The notes beneath the pieces are model-generated. The model ran no database searches and was not told the DNA's origin. It worked only from the letters and a program-made list of their open reading frames with translations. This document shows positions 1 to 8,938 of a DNA stretch of 64,000 bases, in pieces (position 1 is the stretch's first letter; the number at the start of each line of letters is the position of its first letter). Location: the NCBI RefSeq assembly GCF_001189845.1, contig NZ_LFLZ01000009.1, positions 62,001-126,000 on the forward strand. The letters run 5' to 3'. The position numbers and the translations under genes were made by a program. This DNA comes from Bradyrhizobium tropiciagri. GTDB lineage: Bacteria > Pseudomonadota > Alphaproteobacteria > Rhizobiales > Xanthobacteraceae.

Positions 1-1882
1 CGCCGCAACGCCTGCTGCGTGTCGAAGGGCAAGCGTGTCAACTTTCCGACCATGAGGTCCACGACATTGTCGGCATAGCCCTTGGCGTGAATCCGATCGA
101 CATCCCACGACCAACATGCCGCGCCTTGATCGAAGTGCAGTAATCCCTCATCGGCGAGCGAGTAAAGAAACTGAATGGCGAAGAACGGGTTGCCAGCGGT
201 TTTCTCATGCACCAGCCGCGTCAGCGGTGCAGCGTGTTCGGGCTCGCAATGAAGCGCGTCGGTCACCAACGGTCCGAGGTCGTCAGGGGCAAGCGGTGCC
301 AGGCGGATCTCGTGCACCTCCGCTCCGGTTTGGCGGATTGCATCAAGCTTGCTCGTCAGCGGATGAGCCGCATCGACCTCGTTGTCACGGTATGCACCGA
401 TCAACATCAGGTGTCGCACATCCGACTGGGTTAGCAGATCCTCTACCAAGTCGAGCGTCGCCGCGTCGAGCCATTGCAAATCATCGAGGAAGAGCGCCAG
501 CGGATGCTCCGGTCGGGCAAAGACACCGATGAAGCGGCGGAACACCAACTGGAAACGATTCTTCGCCTGCCGTGGCTCAAGTTCTGGCACCGGCGGCGGG
601 TCGCCAATGACAAGTTTCAGTTCGGGGACGAGGTCGGTCATGAGCCGCGCGTTGGGCTCCAGCGCCTCCAGAAGCACGCCGCGCCATTTCATCAGCTCGG
701 TGTCGCTCTTGCTGAGGAGGGACCGCACTAGACCTTGAGACGCTTGCACAACAGACGAATAGGGAATATCGCGCTTGTATTGGTCGAACTTGCCAGATGC
801 GAAGAGCCCGCGTGGCGGTACCAGACTCTTCTGCAGCTCATTGACGACCGAGGACTTGCCGACACCTGAATATCCAGAGATCAGCACCAACTGCGGCGTG
901 CCGCTCTTGATAGCGCTGTTGAAGGAGGCTAGCAGGGTCTCGACCTCGCTCGCTCTCCCATACAACTTCTCAGGAATCAGCAGCCGGTCTGGCTCATCGT
1001 TTTGGCCTGGCAGAAAGTCATCGATACGGCGTTCGGTCTCCCAGGCCGAACAGCAGCGCAGTAGGTCGCGCTCGACGCCAGCCGCGGTCTGGTAGCGCTC
1101 CTCGGGGGCTTGGCGAGCAGCTTCATGACAATGGACGAGACCGCGGTCGGGATGGTCTCCAGCCGTCTGCTGGCCGCGAGCGGCTGCCGTGCGATGTGGC
1201 AGTGGACCCACTCCATCGGATCGGATGCCGTGAACGGCAGCGAACCAGTAAGCATCTGATACAGGGTAACGCCGAGCGAATAGAGGTCACTGCGCGAATC
1301 GATAGAGCGGTTCATCCGTCCAGTCTGCTCAGGCGCCATATACGCCAGCGTGCCAGCAAGCGTTTCAGGCGGATCGAGCGTCTGTCGTTCACGAGGACGC
1401 CGTGAGGCGATGCCGAATCCCGTAAGCCGCACTTCTCCACTCGCACGGTTGACGATGATGTTGCTCGGCTTGATATCTTTGTGAATCAAGCCGCGCTGGT
1501 GCGCCTTAGCCAGAGCCGCAGCGGTTCCGATTGCGAAGTGTAGAAAACTTCCGATCTCCATGGGCATGCCGAGAAACCGCTCGAGTGGCTCTCCGCCAGC
1601 GTCATCGAGAACTAACATTGTACGGCTGCCTCGCAGAAGTTCCACCGGCGGCACGGCCCAAGCTCCGTCGAGCTCATCCTTCAATGCGTATTCATGGGCG
1701 AGGCGATCGAGCTCGGCGGGTGACGGGTGCTCCCCGGCAAGCAATACTGCAAGCGCAGCGCTGTCCTTGCCGTTGTCGCCCAATCGCCATCCTCGACAGA
1801 ACAGGCGCTCGCCGTCCTGCCACAGGATCGTTGGAGCGTTGCCGTCAGCACCCAATCGAAAGTATCGAGGCAACTGGTTCAA
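1..1882 (-). pseudogene. Multidomain Ser/Thr kinase-like / ATPase sensor protein, frameshifted and cut by the left edge
   Basis: Residues 1-258 from the ATG at 1882 form a protein-kinase-like domain with HKDIKPSN (134-141) and an MAPEQ activation-segment end. The usual DFG is GFG (155-157), so the Mg-binding Asp is missing. At about 1103-1110 (a run of five G) one base appears lost. The shifted frame then stays open to base 1 and continues the same protein, with a Walker A GYSGVGKSS near 856-890 and a Walker B LFLDDLQWLD near 480-510. This order matches the large rhizobial kinase-ATPase proteins that usually end in GAF and histidine-kinase domains, which would lie outside the window. Two FixJ-like regulators sit immediately upstream on the same strand and are likely partners. 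Frameshift by real decay or sequencing error cannot be told apart here. Confidence 0.7.
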
Positions 1883-1918
1883 TGCGCGGGTTTCCGACGG
1901 TGACCGATGGTGCGAACC

Positions 1919-2311
1919 TCAATCGTCGTTCGGGCGGTCTTGGCGTCTCGCAAGAGCGCGCTCCACACATTCGAGAAGCCGCGGTTCGTCGAATGGCTTG
2001 CTCAAGAAATCGACCGCCCCTGCCCTCAATAGTCGGTCTCGAATCCCATGTTCCGGAAACGCCGTAATGAAGATCATCGGCGTGCTATGGCCGTGAGCCG
2101 TCAGATACTCTTGCAGCTCAACACCACTCATGCCGGGCATCTCCACATCCGCAATGAGACACGACGTTTCGTGCAATCGAGGTGACAACAGGAATTCCTG
2201 CGCCGAACCGAACGCATATGCAGAGAATCCCAGCGACGTCAACAACCGCGCGGTCGCGGTACGCACCGAAACATCATCGTCAACCACCGAGATAATCGGA
2301 GCTTCGTCCAC
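1919..2311 (-). CDS. Single-domain response regulator (FixJ-type receiver)
   Basis: This is a stand-alone CheY/FixJ-like receiver of about 130 residues with no output domain. It shows the acidic VVDDD cluster, the phosphoacceptor Asp in LIADVEMPG (about residue 55), a conserved Thr in FITAF and Lys in SKPFDEP. The frame is open up to an ATG at 2437, but homology only begins near the GTG at 2311, so I prefer that start; the 42 upstream residues look unlike a receiver. It lies between another FixJ-type regulator and the kinase/ATPase gene on the same strand (36 bp before the latter), which suggests a phosphorelay intermediate or a phosphate sink for that kinase. Confidence 0.8.
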   Translation of the reverse strand: MDEAPIISVVDDDVSVRTATARLLTSLGFSAYAFGSAQEFLLSPRLHETSCLIADVEMPGMSGVELQEYLTAHGHSTPMIFITAFPEHGIRDRLLRAGAVDFLSKPFDEPRLLECVERALARRQDRPNDD

Positions 2312-2438
2312 GCGACTTGCCTTTATTCGAGGTAAGGCGACCGAGGTCGCCGCGCCCGATGGATGGTGCCGCAGAAAAGTATGATACGATGGAATTGGCG
2401 GATGAGAAGTATACTCAGGTATCGAAAGGGACCGCATT

Positions 2439-3107
2439 TCAATTTTGAAGGATCGAGGGCTTCACCCCAAGGGCTTCGGCCATCCTGACCAGATCGGCCA
2501 CTGACCTCGCTTCCATCTTCTTCATGATGTGGCTGCGATGCACTTTCACGGTGATTTCGCTGAGATTGATTTGAGCCGCAATTTGTTTGCTCATCAACCC
2601 ACTCGCGACCAGAGCCATTATTTCGCGCTCGCGGGGGGTAAGAGACGTGAAATGCGCCCTCATGTCCGCGATCGCGTGTTCATGTTCGTGCCGCTTCTGG
2701 TCGCGTTGGATTGCCGCCGCGACGGCATCCAAAAGATCCTGATCACGAAACGGCTTGGTGAGAAAATCGACAGCGCCGGCCTTCATGGCCCGCACCGACA
2801 TCGGAACATCGCCATGTGCCGTAATAAAGACGATGGGAATTCGAATATCCGCTTCTATCAATCCTGTCTGGAAGTCGAGACCGCTTAGTCCCGGCAATCG
2901 AACGTCGAGCACCAAGCAAGCTGGAACATCCGGGCGCTCGCTCAGCAAGAACTCCTGGGTGGACCCAAAGACTTCGACCCGCAATTGTACCGAATAAAAT
3001 AGCCTCGCGAGCGCCGTCCGCATCGACGCGTCGTCGTCCACAACGAACACCGTCGGCTGGTTGGTGCCTGACGCGTGCGTTGTGGACGAATTGCGCTGCT
3101 TGATCAT
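2439..3107 (-). CDS. FixJ/NarL-family response regulator with LuxR-type HTH
   Basis: The protein has 222 residues. An N-terminal receiver carries VVDDD, the phosphoacceptor Asp68 in LVLDVRLPG, FITAHGD and TKPFRDQDLL. A short linker follows and then a GerE/LuxR helix-turn-helix at about 150-210 (LTPREREIMALVASG, ITVKVHRSHIMKKM). This is the full FixJ architecture, so it should bind DNA as a phosphorylation-dependent dimer. It is the first gene of a minus-strand set with the single-domain receiver and the kinase/ATPase. It is not the nitrogen-fixation FixJ by context, since no fixL, fixK or fix genes are nearby. Confidence 0.9.
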   Translation of the reverse strand: MIKQRNSSTTHASGTNQPTVFVVDDDASMRTALARLFYSVQLRVEVFGSTQEFLLSERPDVPACLVLDVRLPGLSGLDFQTGLIEADIRIPIVFITAHGDVPMSVRAMKAGAVDFLTKPFRDQDLLDAVAAAIQRDQKRHEHEHAIADMRAHFTSLTPREREIMALVASGLMSKQIAAQINLSEITVKVHRSHIMKKMEARSVADLVRMAEALGVKPSILQN

Positions 3108-3591
3108 GCCGTTTCACACTGCGGGCCGGCAGATCCTCTCATGCAATTGGCAAAGACCGCCGCTAACGCGCGACCTAACGGAACAAACATCGCCAAGTGC
3201 CTCCATGAGCGACCGCAAGGCCCCTCGAGGCTACCCCATCCCCGCCGCGTCGCGCTATCTCTTCTCCAGGCATGCCGCACCCTCAACGCCTCTGCGCCAA
3301 GTGTCCGCCTAGCGGACAGATGGGCACAAGGTCCTTGCTAGGATTCGACAGAGCTGCATCCGTGCAGACAAATCGCAAACACCTCAGGGACCGATCAAAT
3401 CCGGCGGTAGTATTTTAACGGAAACCGCGAGATAGGCAAATGCCGCTTCTCCCCGTGCCACAGCCGGTTTTGCCGCCGGCAGAGGGACCTGTTCTTCCCG
3501 CCCTGTCGCCCGAGAGTTATGGTCCGATATACGGCCGGAACCGAGCGACCGTCGTCGAGAGGCTACAGTCTCGAGTGAGTTGTCGATGGGC
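3108..3591. other. Intergenic region, no gene recognised
   Basis: About 480 bp between the minus-strand regulator and the plus-strand kinase remnant. It should carry the promoter of the regulator operon. I see no convincing coding frame, repeat or terminator. Confidence 0.5.
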
Positions 3592-4113
3592 ATGACGCGC
3601 GGTGCGACCCATGAAGCGGTATGGTTTTTGCTCGGCCTTGTCGCCCTGGGATCTTTGACGGCGTCGTGCTTTTGGTTGGATCTCCACGTCGTATCGACCG
3701 CATTCGTTTACTGATCGTTCTGCTGTCACTGACAGGTCGCTTCATTTCCTTGATCGCGTTGTCCTTCGTCGCGTACGGGTGCCTCCGGCATTTCTTTTCT
3801 CCGCCCATTTTCGATCTTCGCGTCCATTCTCTCGAAGACACCATCACGGTGACTGCGTTCCTGATCACCGCCTTGGTAATCGCTTGCCTTGTCGTAAGGA
3901 AGGACCGGACGCGATGAACTGGCGAATATCCTCGACGGCCTTGCGGTCCTGGTCTGGAAGACGTCTTCGGACGGCTCGACCGATTTCTTCAATCAGCGGT
4001 TCCGGGACTACACCGGTCTATCTTTGCAGGAATTGCGCGGCCTGGGCTGGATGAATGCATTGCATCCAGAAGATCGTAGGATTGAAGAGTGGCGCGCCGC
4101 CCTCGCGGCTGGA
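3592..4113 (+). pseudogene. Remnant of a DUF4118-PAS sensor histidine kinase
   Basis: From the ATG at 3592 the frame reads a hydrophobic DUF4118-like membrane region (WFLLGLVALGSLTASCFWLD) and stops at 3710-3712. A one-base shift there restores the match (LIVLLSLTGRFISLIALSFV, then FFSPPIFDLRVHSLEDTITV) until a stop near 3917. Another shift gives a PAS domain (LANILDGLAVLVWKTSSDG, DFFNQRFRDYTGLSLQELRG, then HPEDR) ending at about 4113. The transmitter domain is absent. At least two frame breaks and a truncation make this a decayed gene. In rhizobia such proteins are membrane-anchored PAS histidine kinases, often partnered by FixJ-like regulators such as those upstream. Confidence 0.75.
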
Positions 4114-4134
4114 ACGTATTTTGACTGGGAGGGG

Positions 4135-4260
4135 CTCCGCTGGAGTGATCCCCGTCGCATGCCGAAAACCTGCAAGGGCCGGTTCGCTGTATCCAGTACG
4201 AGGCCTACAACAGTCCGCTGTTTCCGCCGGGTTTGCCGATGATGCTTTGACGCCCCCAAG
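4135..4260 (-). pseudogene. Remnant of an AraC-family C-terminal helix-turn-helix
   Basis: On the minus strand the segment reads TGYSEPALAGFRHATGITPAE, preceded by a KASSANPAET stretch. This aligns with the end of the intact AraC regulator at 6255-7301 (ALLANPKQS, then LGFSETSSFSAAFRQTTGITPTE), and the DNA is also alignable. Indels disturb the first helix-turn-helix and nothing of the rest of the protein is left. It abuts the truncated kinase remnant, so the junction near 4115-4135 may mark an old deletion or recombination. Confidence 0.55.
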
Positions 4261-4349
4261 CGCTTTACAACGGCGCTCTTTTACGATCGCTGCCGCGAAC
4301 CTCACCCATCCCGTTCTGCGCCAGCGCAAATCGCACCCCTATCGTCCAC

Positions 4350-5842
4350 TCACCCCTTGTTGGCCTCCGCAAACGGCATTCGATCCGACGCAAATACGTT
4401 GCCGCCCTTCGCTTGATCAAGGAGAAGCACCGCTTCCCCTTCCTCAGCTTTGACGGGGCTTGCAAAGGCTATTTGCGCGACGCAACCCGGCCCCGGCGAG
4501 ATGCTGAAGTTAAACCCGTGCAGTTCGGTCACCGCCGCTACCAGGCTTAGACCCAACCCAAGTCCCGACTTTTCGCGAGCTTGTTCGGAACGATAGAAGC
4601 GCCTTGTAACAAAATCGCGCTCTCCCGGTGGGATGCCGGGCCCGCTATCGCTAACGCGAAGAATACCTCCCTCTTCGGCGGACAAAAGCGAGAGCTCAAC
4701 CCGGCCGCCCTGTGGGGTGAATTTCAAGGCGTTGTCAACCAGATTGCTAGTCGCCTCGAACAGGAGATCGCGATCGCCCCAGATCACAATTTCCTGTTCG
4801 GCTTTCAGCATCAAAGCCACCCCGCTGCGCTCCGCGACCGGTTGGTAAAGCTCGCCAACCGCGTGGACCAGCTCCGCCAAGCGCACATTGCCGAATCCGG
4901 AACGGCGTCGGGTGTATTCGATCTCCGCGATGCGCAGCAGCGCCGTGACGATCGTCAGCGAGCGGTCAAGTCCCGCGATTGCTCTGTCGACCACAGCTTG
5001 CAGCTGGCTAAGGTCGCTCGCCTTCTCTCGGCCACGCTCAAGAACCAGCCTGACGTGCGCCAACGGCGTTCGCAAATCATGCGCAATGCCCTCTCCCACT
5101 GCCGCCACACCACCGACGAGAGCCTCAACTCGATCGAACATTCGATTGAACAGTGTAGCGAGCTCATCAAAGGGATCGTTCGTACCGATGACCGGCATCC
5201 GTCCGCTCAACTCGCCCGCCTCGATGCGTTGAGCCAGCCGACTTACCAATTCCATGCGTCGCCGCAGCTTCCTACCTACCAGCACTGCTCCAGTAAAGCC
5301 GAGCGCCAGGACCGTAAGCAGCCCCACTGCCAAAGCTCGTCCGAGGACAGCTCCAATCTGGTCCAATTCCCCGAGCCTCGGCCGACAACAAGCATCGTTC
5401 CGTCGGCGAGCTGACGGGCAACAGCCCGCACGGTCTGCTCCTCGCGTTGCAGACCGTCGATCCGCACCACGGCCACCTCCGTTGCGAAAGCGCTGGAGCG
5501 CAGCGCGCGTAACGGGCTTTCGATATTGCCGATGATGCGATTACCCTCGGAATCGAACAGGCCGATCAGCTTTACGTAGTGTGGGTCCTGTTTGAGCTGT
5601 TCTCGAAGAACTTCCATTCGGACTGGGGGCGGAAGCGCCGAAATGGTGTCAGCAAGATCGCCGATGACTCGATCCACAGAGGCGATCACATAGCTGGAAG
5701 TCCGCCAATATAGTATACCCGACATCAGCAGCATGCAGATGGCGCAACCGGTGGATAAAAGCCCGAACCACCGAAAAGTCGATGTGTGAATCACCTCGGG
5801 AACGCGCATGCAAATCCAAGCCTCCATCGCACTAGACGGCAC
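4350..5842 (-). pseudogene. Sensor histidine kinase split by a one-base frameshift
   Basis: The 5' part (5842-5276) encodes a membrane anchor and a periplasmic sensor region. The 3' part (to 4350) encodes the second membrane helix, HAMP, the H-box GEGIAHDLRTPLAHVRL, the N-box LVDNALKFTPQGG and G-boxes DSGPGIPPGE and GLGLGLSLV. The two parts join if one base is added in the run of four C at 5369-5372, where GRGSGN should continue as GELDQIGAVLGR. The intact paralogue at 41028-42464 has the same layout, which confirms the reconstruction. The true start may be the ATG at 5809, which has GGAGG upstream. No response regulator gene adjoins it. Decay or sequencing error are both possible. Confidence 0.75.
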
Positions 5843-6254
5843 TTATTGACCGTCCGGAGCGATCTCGTAGGTCGGAGAGTCATCCCGGAGAGTTTTCGGC
5901 GACGTCGGAGAGGAAGGCTTGTTCGGGATTGCTCCAACCGGCCAGTTCCTGCGCGGAAAAACGACCTGCACAACGCCTCCGAGCTACCCAACTGATGCAT
6001 GATACACACAGCGCGCATCGCGGATCGCAACAATCGCGACCCAGGAACGGCAGCGCCCTCAAGTTGGTTGCGCCCTGCTCTCGTGCACCGGCAGGACTGA
6101 CGAATGAAGACCCTGCAGATGCGCCGCGCGGTGCTGCCTTTCATATCATTCTACCAGGGTCACAGGATGCCCTGTCGTATTGGTGCCTCGGAGCGAAAAG
6201 CCTGACCAGAGCCCATATTCGACGGCTACACGTGGTCTGAGCTTGCGAGCTTTG
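5843..6254. other. Intergenic region holding one copy of a 57-bp repeat
   Basis: It lies between the 5' end of the broken kinase and the 3' end of the AraC gene. The only structure I see is the repeat at 6013-6069, which has a second copy at 14777-14834. No convincing gene. Confidence 0.5.
6013..6069 (+). repeat. Interspersed intergenic repeat, copy A
   Basis: This 57-bp block matches 14777-14834 with four mismatches and one single-base gap. The core is AATCGCGACCCAG followed by CCCTCAAGTTGGTT. Both copies lie between genes. Read on the minus strand both would encode a similar short peptide (PGSRLLRSAMR and SGSRLLRSVMR), so it could also be a fossil of coding origin. Confidence 0.65.
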
Positions 6255-7301
6255 TTAGAGGGTGCGGCGATACTCCGTTGGAGTGATGCCCGTCGTTTGC
6301 CGAAAAGCTGCCGAGAATGAGCTCGTTTCGCTGAATCCGAGCGCCAGTCCAATCTCGGTCACCGACTGTTTCGGGTTCGCTAACAATGCCTTTGCCCGTT
6401 CGATGCGCCGATTGGCATGATAGCGGTGGGGTGGAATACCAAACGATTGCTTGAACGCGCGACAGAAGTAGAAGGAGCTCAGCCGAACAAGTGTCGCCAG
6501 CGTCGCAAGCGAGATCGGCTCACACAGGTGTTCTTCGATATAGCCGATGACGATGCGCTGCTGCCAGACTGCAAGACCACCTCGCGCCAGTGGTTCGCGG
6601 CGCAGAATGTGCCCCTGGAGCCGCGAGACCTCATACCCCACGATCACGCCAAGCGCTTCGCAATAGCGCTCGTCCTCGCCACCGTGCCCCAAAGCTGCAG
6701 TGAGCTTCGTCGCAATCTCCCATAGCACGTTATTCTCGAAGTGCAGTAGCGGCACGAGCGCTGCGATTCTATTAGCATCGGGGTGGGTTGGCATCTTGCC
6801 GGGATCAAAATAGAAGCAGGTGATACGGCTTGGAATGCTGGGCCGCTGCCAGTCACGGTATTCATGGCCGGCTGGCACGAACGTGAGCTTGCGCCGGAGA
6901 GTTCGCACCTTCGAGGGCGGTAAATCGCCGACGAGCGTTTCGCCGTCGTGGCGGACGCCCTCCTCGTGGACGAGCAGCAGATGGCATCGCCCATGGGATC
7001 GGAATTCGACCGTGTCATGCGTGACGCACTGCACGATCTCGACGGCGATCCCATCCCATCCCATCGCGCAACGACTGACGGCATGAGCCGGCGTGATCTC
7101 GAGGGCACGGCTATTTGTTTCGCCAGTTCCCCGATCGGGCAACTGATGGCAGCCGCTCTGTCGATCATCGTTCACGAAGCGGCCATCGATCCACAGCAGC
7201 CTTGCCCTTTCCCGAGACCGCCGTTGACTGAAGACCGGCGAACCGGGCTCGTCGAAAGCGCTGAGCCGCACAGCATCGGCATCATGCGCGTGGGTCTGCA
7301 T
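6255..7301 (-). CDS. AraC-family transcriptional regulator
   Basis: The protein has 348 residues from the ATG at 7301; the frame is open to an ATG at 7352, but the extra 17 residues look unconserved. The C-terminal 100 residues form the two AraC helix-turn-helix motifs: LATLATLVRLSSFYFCRAFKQ, then IGLALGFSETSSFSAAFRQ and the signature GITPTEYRR. The N-terminal part is a poorly conserved sensing domain (VEFRSHGRCHLLLV). It is transcribed away from the lactate/2-hydroxyacid dehydrogenase at 7612, so it may control that gene. A diverged fragment of a similar regulator lies at 4135-4260. Effector unknown. Confidence 0.88.
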   Translation of the reverse strand: MQTHAHDADAVRLSAFDEPGSPVFSQRRSRERARLLWIDGRFVNDDRQSGCHQLPDRGTGETNSRALEITPAHAVSRCAMGWDGIAVEIVQCVTHDTVEFRSHGRCHLLLVHEEGVRHDGETLVGDLPPSKVRTLRRKLTFVPAGHEYRDWQRPSIPSRITCFYFDPGKMPTHPDANRIAALVPLLHFENNVLWEIATKLTAALGHGGEDERYCEALGVIVGYEVSRLQGHILRREPLARGGLAVWQQRIVIGYIEEHLCEPISLATLATLVRLSSFYFCRAFKQSFGIPPHRYHANRRIERAKALLANPKQSVTEIGLALGFSETSSFSAAFRQTTGITPTEYRRTL

Positions 7302-7611
7302 GCGTTGCGTCCTTCTTATCGGGAGCCCTGCCCCTCCACGCAATTGCGCCACTCACCCGCGAACGGCTCAATCGTAGGGAGGTTAGCGCAGCTAATTCGA
7401 TGGTTTAGCCGCCCATACTCGCCGCATGTCGTTCTCATACTTCGGTTGCCCAGCTCATACTTTGGTTTCGATCGGACGTAATTCGTGGCCCGCGGCACGC
7501 ATCAGGCGCGCGAATAGACTTCAAGACAGCGAACGCCAGCCCCCTTACGCTGGACCGGTTGACTACCTAAACAAGATGCGCGGGGTAAAGTCACCAGGAT
7601 CGGAGACGCCG
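7302..7611. other. Divergent promoter region between the AraC gene and the dehydrogenase
   Basis: About 310 bp that should hold both promoters. On the minus strand at about 7389-7406 there is CTAAACCATCGAATTAG, which resembles the CTAAA-N6-TTTAG operator described further on but has one extra spacer base and an altered right arm. I do not count it as a site. Confidence 0.4.
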
Positions 7612-8550
7612 ATGAAGATCGGGATCATTGGAACGGGAAATGTTGGCTGCGCATGTGCGATGGCCGCCGTCGTGCGCGGCAGCGCTCGCGAGATCGTCCT
7701 AATCAACCGCACCCGAAAAACCGCCGAAGCCGTAGCGACCGACATTCGATATGGCATCCCGCTCGGCCATAAGGTCCATATCGCAGACGGCGATTACGGC
7801 GATCTCGGAGGTGCCGAAGTCGTGTTGATCACATCAGGGGTGAACGAAAAGACCGGCGGAGCCACCGATCGCAACGATCCGCAGGGCCGGCTCAGATTGC
7901 TGGAAAAGAACGCCCAGATTTATCGCGATGTCATTCCAAGGATCGTGAATGCCGCACCCCGGGCGGTGCTGCTAGTAGTAACGGACCCGCCGGATCCGCT
8001 TGCCGATGTCGCGCGCGAGACGAGCGCCAACGCGATCGTCTTGAGTGCGGGTACTTACCTCGACAGCCAGCGCTTTCGTGTTCATCTCGGCAAACATTTC
8101 GGCGTCGACGCCGCGCATGTCGAAGCCCAGGTCATTGGGGATCACGGGACAGCGCAGGTGTTCCTCTGGTCGTCCGCGCGGGTGGGCGGGGCTCCGATCT
8201 CAGCGCTGCTCAAACAGCGCGGAGAGAATCTCGCCGACTTGCGTGAGCAGGTGGAGAAGGAAGTGCGGTACGCCAATATCACCATTATCGAAGGTCATAA
8301 CGCAAGCCAGTATGGCGTGGGAATTGTGGCGGTCAGGGTCGCCGAGATGATCTGCAACGATGAACGCGCCGTGATCCCAATCGGGAGCTTTCAGAAGAAA
8401 TTCGGCGTCACCATGTCCTTGCCGAGCGTGATCGGCAGAGGCGGCGTCATCGAGGTACTGGAGCCCGAAATGTCGGGCGAAGAGCTTGTCGGTTTGCAGA
8501 GGAGCGCTGAATTCCTTAGATCGGCTCTGGATCGTATTCGTGGTACATGA
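7612..8550 (+). CDS. L-lactate/2-hydroxyacid dehydrogenase (LDH/MDH family)
   Basis: The protein has 312 residues, normal for the NAD-dependent lactate/malate dehydrogenase family, which interconverts a 2-oxoacid and an L-2-hydroxyacid. The Rossmann motif GTGNVG is at 7-12. The catalytic His178 lies in GDHGTAQV and the substrate-binding Arg154 in LDSQRFR. The residue that is usually Asn in the SNPVD motif is Asp125 here (VVTDPPDPL), and the specificity loop (GATDRNDPQGR) is unlike classical LDH, so the substrate may be a larger 2-hydroxyacid. I use the ATG at 7612 because the Rossmann fold begins there; a longer open frame from 7426 adds no recognisable sequence. The AraC regulator is divergent. 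Confidence 0.85.
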   Translation: MKIGIIGTGNVGCACAMAAVVRGSAREIVLINRTRKTAEAVATDIRYGIPLGHKVHIADGDYGDLGGAEVVLITSGVNEKTGGATDRNDPQGRLRLLEKNAQIYRDVIPRIVNAAPRAVLLVVTDPPDPLADVARETSANAIVLSAGTYLDSQRFRVHLGKHFGVDAAHVEAQVIGDHGTAQVFLWSSARVGGAPISALLKQRGENLADLREQVEKEVRYANITIIEGHNASQYGVGIVAVRVAEMICNDERAVIPIGSFQKKFGVTMSLPSVIGRGGVIEVLEPEMSGEELVGLQRSAEFLRSALDRIRGT

Positions 8551-8938
8551 CGGCTATGCGCTAACTGGCGATGCCACATCACTCGATATCGCCACCTTCC
8601 GGGCGCCTGAACCGGTCACAGCGGACGCGCGCGGGCCTGCTTAAGATTCGTGTGTAGGCACCTTAAACTGGAAGATCGCGCCGCGCGGCGAATTCGGCGT
8701 CACCCAAGGCGGCCGTTATGTGCCCCAATGGTCGATTGGCAGGTTTCCAGCCCATGCTACCGGACTTGATGGAATAGATGCGTCGGTATTGGAGCCGTCC
8801 AACGGCGCCGCGCCGTCCGAGAGCGCCGCCCTAGGTGACCGCGGGCATTGTGTCAATGGTGAGCCGGAGCCGCTGTCGCCGCTCTGCAGTTCGTCGACGG
8901 CGGCGGCGGCGCGCAATGCCGCCGCACTCACCAGCCAA
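8551..8938. other. Intergenic region, no gene recognised
   Basis: Nearly 390 bp between convergent genes. The plus strand has an open stretch at about 8660-8953 reading FGVTQGGRYVPQWSIG, but I recognise no family and it overlaps the next gene. It may be a gene fragment. No T-rich terminator hairpin was found. Confidence 0.4.

Noticed and set aside
2439..3107. Assignment of the FixJ-type regulator as the nitrogen-fixation FixJ
   Set aside because: There is no fixL, fixK or fixNOQP nearby, and neighbouring genes point to another kinase partner.
7389..7406. CTAAACCATCGAATTAG on the minus strand before the AraC gene, resembling the operator
   Set aside because: The spacer is one base longer and the right arm is ATTAG, so it breaks the strict 5-6-5 rule of the other copies.
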